From positions 186,001 to 250,000 of the forward strand of contig JAOTOM010005141.1 in the NCBI GenBank assembly GCA_034440615.1: DNA of 64,000 nucleotides. Reading direction: 5' to 3'. Every line of letters starts with the position of its first letter. Positions within the stretch are counted from its first letter, which is position 1. Positions 22,661-35,194 of the stretch are shown in pieces. Position numbers and translations under genes: made by a program. Source of the stretch: Ashinkailepas kermadecensis (Eukaryota; Arthropoda; Thecostraca; Neolepadidae). A model generated the notes under the pieces. That model did not search any database. It saw only the letters and a program-made list of their open reading frames with translations, and had not been told where the DNA came from.

Positions 22661-23160
22661 TCTCCCAAGTAAAAAGCATACATTTGAAGGGTGAATGATT
22701 GGTCACATTACGCTAACCACGTTAATAAGCATTGCATTATATTTTGTTTTCTTCAAAGAATTCAAAATTACTTCGAAGTGCAAATTTTATCCAAAATATA
22801 AAGAGCGAAAATACACTTATGTACAGTCCAGAAACAGGTAATCTTCCACGAGTCCTACTGTTTCAGGTTCAATGTCATCGAAACTGACGCGCTTTTTACA
22901 TGTAAACAAAACAGGTTGTTACAGGACAAGCTCTGACGTCATCAGCTACTCGAAAACGTACGATTAAAAAATAATTATACTGATTTTTTGTTTAGGTTAG
23001 GCTTGGTTAGGTCAGGAGGAAGGGGACACAGGACGGGGGAAGGGACATGGAGGAATGTAAAGGGGACAGAGGCAGGTTACATGGAGGCAGATCACATGGA
23101 GGCAGGGGCCAGGGAACGGAGGAGCCCGGAGGACGGAGGACCTTTAATTGAAGGTTCACT
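22661..23160. other. Gene-free stretch
   Basis: AT-rich, then a purine-rich GGAGGCAG-type repeat at 23020-23140 preceded by a TTAGG-like tract at 22993. No gene is supported. Confidence 0.5.
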
Positions 23161-23452
23161 AAGGGTCTGTTCCTGAACCTGCTCCAAGCTGCTCCAAGCA
23201 ACTTGGAGTAGCTCCTCCGTGTTCCCGTGCGTTTTCGGAGCAGAACGGAGTAGCTCCAACTTACTCCAACTTACTCCGGCCGAGAGCAGGGGCAGCTTGG
23301 AGCAGCTTGGAGTAGCACAAATGTGGCGCTGAAGATACATTTGCGGAACGCTTTCGGTCTGTTCCTGACACTGCTCCAAAAAAAGAGTAGAGCAACTTGC
23401 AGCTCCAAGTTGCTCTACTCTTTTTTTGGAGCAGGGTCAGGAACAGACCCTT
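23161..23452. mobile_element. Harbinger-like MITE with palindromic end
   Basis: Terminal inverted repeats AAGGGTCTGTTCCTGA (23161-23176) and its complement (23437-23452). The interior consists of GCTCCAAGTTGCTC words in both orientations. 23356-23449 is a near-perfect 94-base hairpin (arms from GGTCTGTTCCTGACACTGCT to GTAGAGCAACTT). The TIR start and TAA/TTA edge resemble PIF/Harbinger MITEs; superfamily is inferred. Confidence 0.65.
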
Positions 23453-23544
23453 AAGTTCGTCTTAAAGCCTTGATGACGTTCCAGATTTTATTTCCTCTGT
23501 ATGGAAGCAATTGGTGGCATCACGCATGTTTCAATTTCGATGGG

Positions 23545-24505
23545 TTTATATGAGAACCTCTAATGCTCATAGCCTCTAACGGTTCAAAACATCTAGGAAT
23601 AAAAAGGACTAAGCGTTCAAAACCTCTAAATTCGGAGATTTGATTTCGTTTTGGGAAGTTAAGAACTTCTAATGTTAAAATCCTCTAACCGTTCATATTA
23701 TCTCGGAGTTCAAAGCATCTAAAGACTCAGGCACGAACGATCAAAATATATAGGTGTTCAAAACCTCGAAGGTATCAAAACATCGAATCCACAAAAACAG
23801 CAAGAGTTCATACCGTCTAATAGCAAACGAGTTCAGAACCTCTAGCGATCAAAGCCTCTAACGTGTTCAAAACCATTAATCAAGAACTTTTGCCTGGAAG
23901 AAGTGTGATATTGCTCCGAAATGTGCCGCGTGAGCGATAAAATCCAAGCAAGCATTTCCTTTCCAAGTTTCCGCATACGGAGCTCACACTCTTCCCTCCC
24001 ACACACGCAATTCAACCGGATTAACGTTCACCTGCCCGACGACGGTACCGAGCGCTTCACGCGCAGTCACCGACTTTACCATAGTTCTTGATTTAGATGA
24101 TTTGAACGCGCATTACTTCTCAAGGTTTAGAGGTTTTGAAGCATAGAGATTTTGAACGTTATAGTTTCTGAACCTTAGAGGTTTTAAACGTTTTAGAGGT
24201 TTTGAGCGTTAGATGCTTTGAACGCTTTGAGGCTTTGAACTCTAGGAATTTTGATACAGTAGTAATTTTGAACCGTTAGGTTTAATGAACAGTTAGTTGA
24301 TTTGAACGTTCGGAGATTTGACCATTTTAGAGGTTTTGAACTGTTAGATGCTTTGATACGTTAGAAGTTTTGAACGCATCCAACCAACAGGAGGAAGTTT
24401 CCGCCGATTAGGGGTTTTGAATCATTAGAGGAATTGAACTTCAGAGGATTTTAGAAGTTTTGAACTGTTCGATGCTCTGAATCCTTAGACGTTCTGATAC
24501 ACCCC
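23545..24505. repeat. Inverted pair of degenerate ~17-bp satellite arrays
   Basis: 23545-23890 repeats GTTCAAAACCTCTAACG-like words about every 17-20 bases. 24085-24505 repeats the reverse complement (CGTTAGAGGTTTTGAAC-like). A 190-base unique core lies between. The layout is that of a fold-back element whose arms are made of short repeats. Confidence 0.7.
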
Positions 24506-25212
24506 CATTCCGATGCGTAAAAGACGTATGAAGTTAATGCACTGCCCGTGTAGTTGAATAGATTATGTTTTTTTTTCTCGACAAAACGGAGTGGTGATCT
24601 GTTTTTGTATGTTATCGCAGTTTGGTATATCGTCAAGGGATATTTTCATTCAAGGGTTTGATTAAGTCAAGGCAATGTCAGCAAACAATAACCAGTAATA
24701 GCAGCAATATTGTAATTACGTGTTTGAAGTTGGTAATTCAGTGTTATTGCAGTTTAAAATAACCACGAGACAAGTTTTAGACACATTTTACATACATGAA
24801 GCCAGCAAAGTGGTTAGATTTGATTAAATTAAGTTAGCTTAGGCTTCTGTTGCAGGTTAGAATAAAAATGGAAAAAAAATATCTGTTTTGTTGAAAAACC
24901 GATGATTTTTTACTTTTTACTTTTTACATTATCACATAGTTTTATGCTTGCATTGGACCTATGCGATTCGTACTGTGTAGGTTTCTGAAGATGTTCAAGG
25001 CTGGTTGAAACGTCGACAAAATATAATAACTTTGAAATACGATTTGTTCGACTTCGATGATGACTTTACACTAGAACAGAATTGTTAATCATTGCACTGT
25101 TTGAATGTACTTTATATAATCCTACTGATAAGCATAGATCATGCGTTCGAAGACTAGAAAGCTTGAACAGGAAGAAGATAAATGCAGAAAACGCTGTTGC
25201 ATTCAATCCGCT
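24506..25212. other. Gene-free AT-rich stretch
   Basis: No gene, tRNA or clear repeat recognised. Confidence 0.5.
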
Positions 25213-25429
<217 letters not shown>

Positions 25430-25484
25430 CGTGCCTAGTCTATATTTTCTTGCCGTCACCTAGTATTACTAAATAGCTTTGTTC

Positions 25485-26056
25485 TTCAGTTGCACAGTTG
25501 GTGGGAGGGTATCTTGAGGACACTGAGGGGCGAGCAGCACAAGAAGCGACGCTGGCAGCCTTGGTGGACAAGATGCAGGGGCTACGTGTAGGGGACTCGC
25601 GCCACTTGCACCTTGTTCAGAAAGGCCTCAGTGATGGTGCGGTCGGTGCGAGGCCTCTTCCAAGACGTACGGTGGAAGTATGTAGATATCACGTTCCGTG
25701 TAACGTGGCATCTAACACATGACCACCTTGAGAGGTTCTTCTGGCTGGTGCGAGGCAGTGTAGAATGTAGCCAGAACAGCACGTCAACGGAAGCTATATC
25801 TCGTCTCCGACTTTTGAACATTCTGATGTTAACACTCCGCGGTGTAAGCCCACTGGGCTCTGACAGCGCAGCCACCACCACCCCGGGTCCGGCCTCTCGG
25901 GTGGCTACTGCGGCTCCCGAAGCCGCCGCCTCGATAGCTGCCTCCGCCGTGGCTGGCGGCGACGAGCCCATATCCACCACAAACATCATGGACGAATCCA
26001 GGAATGTTTATGAGGGCACATTTCCTCGGAGGGACGCATTCGACATCCGTTCATAG
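25485..26056 (+). pseudogene. P-element/THAP9-like transposase remnant
   Basis: The frame at 25613-26056 reads FRKASVMVRSVRGLFQDV, then HLTHDHLERFFWLVRG, which matches the late part of P-element/THAP9 transposases (the L-T-x-D-x-L-E-x-F-F block before the final R). Upstream, 25500-25610 is in another frame. The THAP finger, the rest of the catalytic domain and any ends are missing, and the C-terminus runs into alanine-rich sequence. It is a relic. Confidence 0.55.
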
Positions 26057-27300
26057 TATAAATCCGTTGAGCGGGGAGGAGGGTGCACTTTGGGGCTTTT
26101 TCAACCCACCGAACGGGGCTTTTCGTCTCAGAGGGATTTTTCCCTGCAGGCATTCAGCTAACTCTAGAGTACTAACTAGTAAGTAGTAATAGTAAGTAGT
26201 AACTCTAATTCAGCTAACTAAAGAGTACTGGGGAAAGGTGTCACCTTCCTACGGAGTAGAGGGCGCTTCCCTTCCCCAGAGAAACCAGGTTCCCAAAGTA
26301 CATTTAGCATTACGCCTATCAGGGGCGGGTCAAGGAATTGTCATGGGAGCACTTTGTATCTGGAGGGGCGCATTTATTTGGAGTGGGTTTTTGGCAGAAA
26401 ACCGGCCTTTTCTCGGCCGGAGGAGCGCCAATTTTTATGGCGGCGCATGACCCAATGCTTTCCCCTGCTCCGCCCCTGACACATGGGTGTACACACCCTG
26501 GGTAAAGCTGGGGAATGAGAATGTCGTGCCACTTGATGATTTTGTCTGGCTACGTGCCTGGCCCCCTGAAATGGCAGCATGTAGGTATCTCCTAAAGTCC
26601 TATTCCCACATTCCTTAGCGAAATCCCAGATCCGTCATTTGGGCACTAAATGACCTCGTAGTTGGCGCACCCTCAAGCCCAAATAATCAATAATTCAAGC
26701 AGATCCGTCATCGATTATATTCTCATTATTTCCTGTACAAATCGCTCGCCCCATACCATTTTTCCTTCATAGGCAATGTGCAGCGGTTTATGATTATCTG
26801 TTAGATTTAATGCATAATATTTATAAGAAAGTAAAACCCAAGTAGGTTGCATTTCTGCACAGCAAAGGAATGTATCTGTCAAATAAGGAAAGGCTTTTAT
26901 TTCACTAACGTTTCCTTTTGGTGCAAACACCAAAAGGAAGCCTCTTTGAGGGTGCCAAGCTTGGCTTCCTCAAAGAGTGACCTCCCTCTATTAGGATAAC
27001 CTTATGAAGTAAAACCTTCATACCGCTGTGACATCATGCTGCCTATTTACTTTGGCGGGGTCGCTGTAATCCTTCCATATGGTCATCGGCGCAGTCGGCC
27101 ACGTGTGTTTGTATTTGGGAGTTGCGGTGGTGCGGTGCGCAGGTTGTGCAACGGTGGCCTTTTGTGGGAAAGCGCTACAGTTCAGGGCACCGGCAGGCAT
27201 TCGTGCTTTTGCCTGGTGATGTACACTATGGATACGAACTATGTTAAATCCAGGAACGCTTTCTCGGCTTACTGGAGGTACTTTGTGAGCATTATTGACA
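26057..27300. other. Gene-free stretch
   Basis: Mixed composition with GGGGCGCATTT-like low-complexity patches (26330-26460) typical of MITE ends and an imperfect inverted repeat around 26905-26985 (TTTGGTGCAAACACCAAA, CCTCTTTGAGG). No gene is supported. Confidence 0.4.
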
Positions 27301-27309
27301 AGAGCGAAC

Positions 27310-27521
27310 AGGAATTAAGGTATGTTAAGCTTAATTTCTTACCAAAGTATATACAGTTCCTTCCCTGTTTGGGAGCAAGGCCGTATAAGCAGGCAAAGTT
27401 CAACATATTACCATCAAATAGGTTGCAGGCATTGGAAGACTAGTCGGTTTTACAGCGGCAATTTGCTTTCCCGTCTAGTTGCTTTTCATCCTTCCAAGTC
27501 ATTCCTTGCTTCGGTAAATGT
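27310..27521 (-). mobile_element. Short inverted copy of a CR1 ORF1-flanking segment
   Basis: TAGTCGGTTTTACAGCGG at about 27440 is the reverse complement of CCGCTGTAAAACCGACTA at about 29158, just ahead of the CR1 ORF1 fragment. It is probably a small relic of the same family in opposite orientation. Confidence 0.35.
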
Positions 27522-28462
27522 CCAGAACTAGGTAAAATGCGATTTTTTTGATTTTTTTTTAAATACAGGGTATCTTAACGTAAAAATCATGATGCGACCA
27601 CTCATTTTCTCCGCAAATGATTACTTTTAAGTCAGCGACGGTTGATGACGACGGTCTTGGGGACACGCCGCATTACAAAACACTCCCACCTGCACCTGTT
27701 CGCGCGAAAATGGCAGGGCCTCAAACAATTTGGACAAATTACCTCGTTTGGAAGTACACCGTGTTTTCTGAAAAATTATAAGCTTGCCTGATTATCTTCA
27801 AAAGAAAGTTTAATAATTTTGTGAGGAACTAGACTGCAACCGGTGCACAATGAAGCCATTATTACACTGCCGTGTTCTGCTTACGGTCAAGAGTTCAAAA
27901 ATTAAATATGAATATAAAAATAATACAACAAAATAAAATAACCTAACCTAACCTAGACTAAGATAACGTAGCATAATATATAAAATATATTATATCATAA
28001 TATAATCTAACGAAACCTAACCTAACCTAACCGGAAAACCAGAATTATCCGAAACAAATTTTTCGGCCATGACGTCATCAAATATATTTAAATAAAATAA
28101 TACAGCATCGCAAGGAATGTCGACGCCACCCTTATCGACGGTGGCTGGCGCGGCGTGATGCGAGTATATGCATTCTCGGAGATAATGTCAAATTAAGGCA
28201 GAAACATAAGGTTTTCGATGTCAAAGAGTATCAAATCGAGTGCCTGAAGTGTTGAATGTCTTCTTTATCACATCTGACACACCAGGTACGGATAATTATA
28301 CGCGATGTGCTATGTTTGCAGAGTGAAGATTATGGTCGTGTATTTGTTTGCCACCTGAAAAATAAATATTTGCAGAGAAAATGAGTGGTCACATGATTTT
28401 TACATTAAAATACCCTGTATTAAAAAAAAAATTCCAAAAAATCACATTTTACCTAGTTCTGG
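27522..28462. mobile_element. MITE-like element with ~100-bp terminal inverted repeats and internal CCTAA tracts
   Basis: Ends are CCAGAACTAGGTAAAATGCG (27522) and its inverted counterpart at 28443-28462, with similarity continuing for about 100 bases on each side (TACAGGGTAT, ACCACTCATTTTCTC). The interior has two AACCTAACCTAACC tracts (27943-27957, 28015-28032) and ATTTTTCGGCCATGACGTCA. The same family recurs at 30215-30694 and 51467-51720. No transposase. Confidence 0.7.
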
Positions 28463-29140
28463 AATAATACCCTTGCTTCAGCTAAACATTCCAGACATGA
28501 ACTAAAAAAGTACATCAAAGAACATTTATTATTAACAAGAATTGATTTCACTCAATTTTCTCAGCTTTTTCATTGACAAAACTTGTTTCTTGGTGGTGAG
28601 AATAAACGATTTTTGACTGATTGTTTTAGCATAATTTTCCCTACACCATTTTATATTCCGAAACCTATATCCCAGTACGTGGCAGGCAACAAATCAGTCG
28701 GTGCATGAGCGTCCTACTCGTGGGGTGTGTTGTGAATATCTATTAGTTGTGTGGCGTGAGCATGTCGGCAGTATCGGGTATGGATTTACAAACTTGGTTG
28801 ACATCGATTAAGTGTACTTTTGTTATCATTTTCTCTACCGTTGCTCAGGAAGTTGGCTTATAACCGCATCCTTCGCTAATTTAACCACAGCGCCAATTTG
28901 TCATCTGGCAGTCATCCGTCGGCTGCCAGATACCGTAGAGCTGAATGCAGTCTGGACGTAAATTAGAAAGCGTATTGCAATTTCCTGATATTCGTAACTT
29001 TAATTATATTTATTTCAGCAGCATCAATAGTAAAACCTATTTCATTATTAAAACTGATGTGAGAATTGGATTTGGTGGATGCTTTTAATTTACGCAGATC
29101 ACCATGCCAGGTCTTCTCCCTCTATCTTGTTCCTGAGACC
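28463..29140. other. Gene-free AT-rich stretch
   Basis: No coding signal or recognised repeat. Confidence 0.4.
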
Positions 29141-29144
29141 ACGT

Positions 29145-30180
29145 GACCTGGGAGCAAAGTTCCGCTGTAAAACCGACTACTGTCCTCAGGATAGTAGCAA
29201 GGAGACGGTGCTGGTGGTAGGCGACTCGTGTGCGGCATATCAATATAGGTAGGGTGTTCTGTAAAGGTTGGAGAGGCAGGAGGTGCATCACCAAGCCTGG
29301 TGCCAAGGTCAAAGACCTGGTGCCAGTGGTGGCACAGGCCACCAGTGGGAACCAGTTTATTGCAGTTGTAGTGCAGGTAGACATGAATAACATAGGTCCT
29401 GCTAGGAGTGAGGAGCTGCTGCAGGTCTACAGTGCCCTTCTGGCCACCCTGAAGCAAAGCAATAGTAGAGTCGTTGTGACTGCTATTCTGCCTAGGGCTG
29501 GAGCCTCCACTGAGTGGAGCTCTAGGGCACTGGCAGCCAATGCCAGGGTAGGTGGCTCTGCCATGAGTTAGGTTTGACATTTGTTGACAAGTGGTGCAGG
29601 TTTTATGGCTCATGGCACCCCTATCAGAGGGATGGCCTGCACTTTTCCAACACGTCCAAGGGGTGCACATGTTAAGTAAAGTACATGAGCATGTCCTTCA
29701 GGGAAACTAGACAGTGGGGTGGGGAGGGATGAAGTGGCATTGCCATCTCAGGGATATGCAGATAGTGACAGCCTAGGCAATAGAACCTCAGTCAGCAAAT
29801 AGGGATAGCAGTAGTTCAAGGGGGCAGAGTGGTAGCTCATCCAGAAATGAAAGCTACTCAACATGAAAATGCCAAGGCTGGTTATGGAACATATGTTGTG
29901 TATGATGCTTAATGCTCAGAGTATTCAATCCAAATTTGATGAGTTCAAGTGTTATATTGCTGAGTAGGAACCAAATTTTGTTTGCATTACTGAGGAATGA
30001 GTCAGTGAGTGGTATTTTGGGGGTAACTTGCAGAACTATGAGATCCAGGGATACAATATGTTTTCATACAATAGGGGTCCAGCAGTGATAGGGGTGGTGT
30101 AATGCTTATGTGAATAGCTTATTCAGTTCTCAAAAAGTAGTAGATGGGGTAAAAATGTGTAAATATTTTGATCTAGAGAA
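29145..30180 (+). pseudogene. CR1-like LINE fragment: ORF1 esterase domain and start of ORF2
   Basis: 29200-29690 encodes the SGNH-esterase-like domain of CR1/L2 ORF1: VLVVGDS, RVFCKGWRGRRCITKPGAKV, a degenerate VDMNNIGPARSEELL, then VVTAILPRAGAS and DGLHFS. ORF2 follows from about 29900 with LNAQSIQSKFDEF and FVCITE, with stops and losses relative to the better copy at 50700-51254. It breaks off about 30180 at the MITE-like element. Confidence 0.7.
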
Positions 30181-30214
30181 AATGTGATTTTGTGGATTTT
30201 TTGGGGGTAAATTT

Positions 30215-30694
30215 CCAGAAGCCGGTAAAATGCGATTTTTAAATTTACAAAAAGTTATTTCAACGTAAAAATGACGATGCGACCACTCATTTTCTCCGCA
30301 AATGATTACTTTTCAGTTGGCAAACAAATACACGATCATAATCTTCACTGCAAATATAGCCCATCGCGTATAATTATCCGTACCTGGTGTGTCACAGACG
30401 TGATAAAGAAGATATTCAACACTTCATGCACTCGATTTAATACTCTGACATGGAAAATATTATGTTTCTGCCTTAATTCCACATTATCTCCGATAATTAA
30501 TACTCGCAACACGCCGCTCCAGGAACCGTCGATAAGGGCCGGAAATTCCTTGCGATGCGTATTATTTTATTTGTAATATATTTCATGACGTCATGGCGAA
30601 AAATTTGTTTCCGATGAGTCTGGTGTTCCGGTTAGGTTAGGTTAGGTTCGACTATATTATGATGTAATATATTTTATATATTATGCTACATTAT
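30215..30694. mobile_element. Left part of a MITE-like element split by a CR1 insertion
   Basis: It starts near AAATTTCCAGAAGCCGGTAA, matching the terminus at 27522, and includes ACCACTCATTTTCTCCGC, GACGTCATGGCGAAAAATTT and GGTTAGGTTAGGTTAGG. It stops at ATATTATGCTACATTAT (30678-30694), the target duplication of the CR1. It resumes at 51467. Confidence 0.7.
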
Positions 30695-30699
30695 AAAAA

Positions 30700-31045
30700 G
30701 TCATAAAGTCATAAAGTATTCAGGCTTAATAAGAGCCACAGGGGCCCATCTAGGTTAAGCCTATCTTGAAGAGGTACTAGGAATGTACATACTCTCACCC
30801 CAATCAATCCCTTATCCCAAGTTCCTAGGAAGCTATATATCCCAGCCTATCTAGCACCACTCACTTGCTACCGCATAACACCCCCAACAATCACAAGCTC
30901 CTCCCATCACACCCATCGTGCCACCATAAACAATCTCATCAGCATCACATCCCGAAGGAAGGTGCCGAATCCACTGCTAGGCACACCCCACACAAATTCA
31001 TAAAGCGTTCAGACTTAAGAGACTCACTTGCTATTGCATATATGG
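30700..31045. repeat. CR1 3' UTR tandem unit, distal copies
   Basis: CTCACTTGCTAYYGCATAAC, then CCCGAAGGAAGGTG, CCACTGCTAGG and CATAAAG form a unit of about 160-190 bases seen here (30860-31045, with a partial copy at 30710-30760) and again at 31990-32200. A Gypsy-like fragment separates the copies. Confidence 0.6.
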
Positions 31046-31990
31046 GTTGGAGAATGTGACCCATATATGCAACCCACCCAACCCATATGGGAACCTATGG
31101 GTTGGAGGACCTGCCCTTCTTACTACACCAACTGCAGCACCTGGCTCGATTTCACGGGCCTGTTCTGAAGCGGCTTCTGATTGAGCCGCAATCACCAGGG
31201 TGCGCTCCAGCGTCAACTCAGCCTCTAAGAGGAGACGCTCTCGCAGACGTGGGTTGGGGGTTTTCTCTATGATCTGATCCCGGATCATTTCATCTGAGAG
31301 ATTCCCAAAAGCACACCGAGATGCCAGACCCCCGTAGCACAGTCACATACTGCTCAGTGGAATCACCCACATGTTGGCACCTTTGACGAAACTTGTACCT
31401 CTCGGAAACCACATTCACCTTTGGGATGTAGTGAGCATCCAGCGCCAACACTGCAGCCTTGTATGTATCACCAATGTTTGGTAGGTTCCTAAAAACCTGT
31501 TGACCCTCACAACCTAGGCAATGAAGGAGCAGCGCACGCTTGCGGGTATCTGGAAAAGCCTCGGCACCACTGGCCATAAGGTAGACTTCCCACATTTCCT
31601 TCCATTGCAGCCACGGTAAGCTAGGAACACCGGGTTCAGCGATAAAAAATGACGGCGGCGAAATACCACTGAAAGTATCGAGTCTCGGGGGGTCGTCAGG
31701 CATCGTGAGCACCGTAAACGAATAATACTGGTCGCCAAAATTATGTGGTGTCTACCTAGTAGATTCAGTACCTTCAATAAAAGAGCAAGTCAACTTCAGA
31801 AGTCTATTCTGGCTGACTTCACGCCAATTCTATAAAGCACCGCATTCGTCCTCGCAGCCGCCATTGATCAACCACGTTCGCCCACTCCTCTGGCGTATCA
31901 CTCCTCGTTAGTATGAAACTGGTCACCAGGTGGCAGTAGCTTACAGTCCAAACAATGCAAACAACAGGACACGAGCGTGGCTCACGACAT
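31046..31990 (-). mobile_element. Gypsy-like LTR retrotransposon fragment (LTR plus gag start)
   Basis: 31712-31290 (minus) starts MPDDPPRLDTFSGI and contains WKEMWEVYLMASGA and CRHV-like gag core sequence. After a frame change at about 31290 it continues with MIRDQIIEKTPNPRLRERLL, a common Gypsy gag segment. Just upstream, 31735-31750 reads TTTTGGCGACCAG on the element strand, like a Gypsy primer-binding region. About 200 bases beyond that are probably the 5' LTR. Protease, RT and integrase are absent. Confidence 0.6.
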
Positions 31991-32210
31991 CACAAATACA
32001 CTCAACAATTACAAACTCCTCCCATCATACCCATTGTGCTACCATAGACAATCTCATCAGTATCACATCCCGAAGGAAGGTGCTGAATCCACTGCTAGGT
32101 ACACCCTATATAAAGTTATAAAGCATTTAGACTTAATAAGACTCACTTGCTATTGCATAACACACTCAACAATTTCAAACTCCTCTCAACTCCCAACTCC
32201 TCCCTGTCGA

Positions 32211-33689
32211 TCAACCCTCCCTGGAATACAGAAAAACAAGTCCCCTATTCTTATAATGATTGTCTATGCCGTTTTTAAAGATGTTCAGTGTGTTGCTACT
32301 GACAATGGTTCCTGGCAGCGGGTTCCAGTGTTCTACTATCCTGCTGGTGAAGAAAGACTGTCTTAACCTTGTCCTGCTGTGATTAACTTTAATTTTGAAT
32401 TGATGACCTCTAATTGCATCATTTCTGTTAAATTCAAACATTTCCCTGAGATATCCCTGTTCCTGACCATGAACAAATTTAAAAACCTCGATGAGATCTC
32501 CTCTCAGCCTTCTATATCTAAGTGAAAACATATTCAATTTCTTCAATCTTTCCTCATATGCCAGGTTGCCTATACCATTAACCATTTTTGTTGCCCTCTT
32601 TTGTACTCTCTCTAAAAGCCAACAATCTTTCTCATTACCAGGGGACCAAGCTTGGACACAGTATTCCAAATGTGGCCTGACATATGCACAGTAAAGCTTC
32701 CTGATGACCTCCTCACTTTTGTATGACACATTCCTCTGTATTGCCCCAAGCATTCTTAGTGCCTTCTTCCTGGCTTCTTTGGTCTGTTCTGATGCCCCAA
32801 ATTTTGTGTTCAAAATAACACCTAATTCCTTCTCCTGCTGAGTCACAGATAGTACTTGGCCACCCATCAAGTATGGAGCCTTCATATGCTGCCTACCTAC
32901 ATGCATGACTTTGCACTTATCAAAATTAAACTTCATTTGCCATTTTTCGGACCACTTCACTAGCTCGTCTAAGTCTTTCTGCAGAAAAACCTGCTCATTG
33001 TGCCCTGTTATTGCCCTAAAGATCTTCAAATCATCCGCAAATTTCAAAACCTTACTGCTTAGGCCACATTCAATGCTATTCACATATATAATGAACAATA
33101 GTGGCCCCAGTACCGACCCCTGGGGGACTCCACTAAGAACATTTTGGCATGATGACTTTATACCATTTAGCATCACTTTCTGCTGTCTATCTGAAAGCCA
33201 CAACTCTATCCATTTTAGGATGCTACCTGCAATACCATGGACCTGAAGCTGCATCATTAACCGTCTATGGGGTACCTTGTCAAAGGCCTTACTAAAGTCA
33301 AGATATGCTACATCAACCTGATTTCCCTGATCAAATTGTTCTGTAGCAAAATTAAAAAAGTCCAAGAGATTTGTGAGACACGATCGCCCTTTTCTAAACC
33401 CATGTTGAGTATCTTGAATCAATCTGTTTCCTTCCAGAAAACTAACTATTCTATCCTTGATAATTGATTCGAGTACCTTGCAGACTAGGGATGTGAGGCT
33501 TACTGGCCTATAGTTTTCAACTTTCCCTCTTTCTCCTTTCTTGAAAATAGGAACTACATTTGCCCGTTTCTAATCTGTAGGAATTTCATTTTGTGAAACT
33601 GATCTACAAAATATTATACTAAGTGGAATTGCCACTTACTTTTCAGCTTCCCGCAATACCCTAGCATAAATTCCATCAGGTCCTGCTGC
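32211..33689 (-). pseudogene. CR1-like reverse transcriptase, 3' half of ORF2
   Basis: 33422-32211 is open for 403 codons: HGFRKGRSCLTNLLDF, AYLDFSKAFDKVPH, LSGVPQGSVLGPLLFIIYVN, the catalytic FADDLKIF, then the CR1-type C-terminal domain (EYCVQAWSP, LERVQKRATKMV, LRYRRLRGDLIEVFK, TRIVEHWNPLP). The 33689-33423 part continues upstream in the same sense with stops (AAGPDGIYARVLREAE, then VVPIFKKGERG). The 5' half of the ORF is at 50063-51254. Confidence 0.9.
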
Positions 33690-33712
33690 CTGGTTTGCAG
33701 GGGCGTATCCAC

Positions 33713-35180
33713 GGATTCAAAGTTACTGGGGAAACTTTCTGGAGGACGTCACCATTTGTATGCCCCCCCCCAAAAAAAACGCCCCGGATTTCGTCCACTT
33801 CATTTTCACATGGCCGTATTTCGCTCTTTTTTTGTCACAATTTCCCAAAAATTGCTGATTACGACATGGTGGGATCCATAAGCTCGGTATGAGAGGGGCA
33901 CATTGGTTTGGGAGGGGCACTCTTTCCAAAAGTCATCTTCGATTTTCGAAAACTCATCGAAATTGGACAGCTCACGATGTAAGAGACGGCTTAAGCAAAT
34001 ATTTGTATGATACAATGTGTATAGTTTTAGGACAAATCGCACTTTCATGCAACTTTTTCGTGAAAAATAGATCCTTTGGGGGGGGAGACGTGCACATTGT
34101 GCCTGAACGTAGATCCGTTCCTGGACTCCGACCCACTCTGACTCAGCAGGCAGACCTATGACAACTGCCTATAAATATCGCATTGATTTAGTTTAATTTG
34201 TCGGACGGCGAAAAGGCATCGTTCAAAGCCACAGTATCACTTCAAAGATGTGTATATTGAGCCTTCGGAATCAGTACGCTTTTGGTGTCATCAGATCTCT
34301 GCGCCGCAAGGCAAAAACCCATCTAGGGTAATAAAAAAATCGAAGCAGCCAATACCACTGTCTGACCAGTGGGGCATGCCTAACGGGACTTACGCTGCAC
34401 ACGTCCTTAGACATTGAACCAAAACGCAGACCGCAGTCACCTACTATTCATTACTAGGCTAAGGCTCACGAAATGGTCACCAGTAGGGTTGGAAAGTTCC
34501 AAAAAAGTAAAAATTCAGCTGGAGCTTATTTTAGGCTTGTTTCGTGCAGTTTAGTTGTTTGTAGTTCATGCACAAAAAACGGTGTGATCTAATCAATTTT
34601 AGTTTTTGCATGGCAGGCCTTCGAATTAACCCTATTCGTTGCTGGCTGTCCGCAGGTATACGGTAAGTTGCTGGGCAGAGGGGAGGGGCAGAATCTGCCC
34701 CCATACGATCTCGGCAACCGCTTGCCCTAGAGACTCCAGAGTGGGCTCAAACGAACCGTCGTGGTCCAAACTACACGATGGATGCCCCAAAAAGCAGGGG
34801 CATAAGTGCAATTTGGCAGGGGCGCAGTCAGGGAACGGAAAAGGGGGAAAGTCGGTGTTTACGGCTCTGGGGCATTTGGCCCCTATAACTCCGATTCTTT
34901 TGGTGCAAATCAGCTGAAATTGTAGATAACGAAGTTTCCGATGTTGCCAAGCCAATATATGACACTTCAAAAATTTGACAATCCAAAATTTAAAAAAAAA
35001 TCATTTTCTAAAAAAAATTGAAAACATTTTTTTTCGAAAAGAATATGGTCCAAAACACCCGAGGCATAATTTTCGAGTAAAAAATCGTATAAACACCGGC
35101 GTAACACCAGCTACAGGATGGACCCACCAAAAAGCGAAAATTTCACTTCACTCACTTTTCAATGTATTTCACTTTTCACA
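33713..35180. other. Left non-coding part of the hAT element
   Basis: Subterminal sequence with runs of C and G (33765, 34078), the dispersed repeat at 34252-34385, and an AT-rich patch 34975-35060. No gene is supported. Confidence 0.5.
34252..34385. repeat. Dispersed 134-bp repeat, copy 1
   Basis: Almost identical to 44028-44160: CGCTTTTGGTGTCATCAGAT, GCCGCAAGGCAAAAACCCAT, CACTGTCTGACCAGTGGGGC. Both copies are in the same orientation and share no flanks. The word GGTGACCATTTCGTGAGCC lies next to copy 2 and inverted near copy 1 (34465-34485). Confidence 0.8.
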
Positions 35181-35194
35181 TGTATTTAAGGCCT

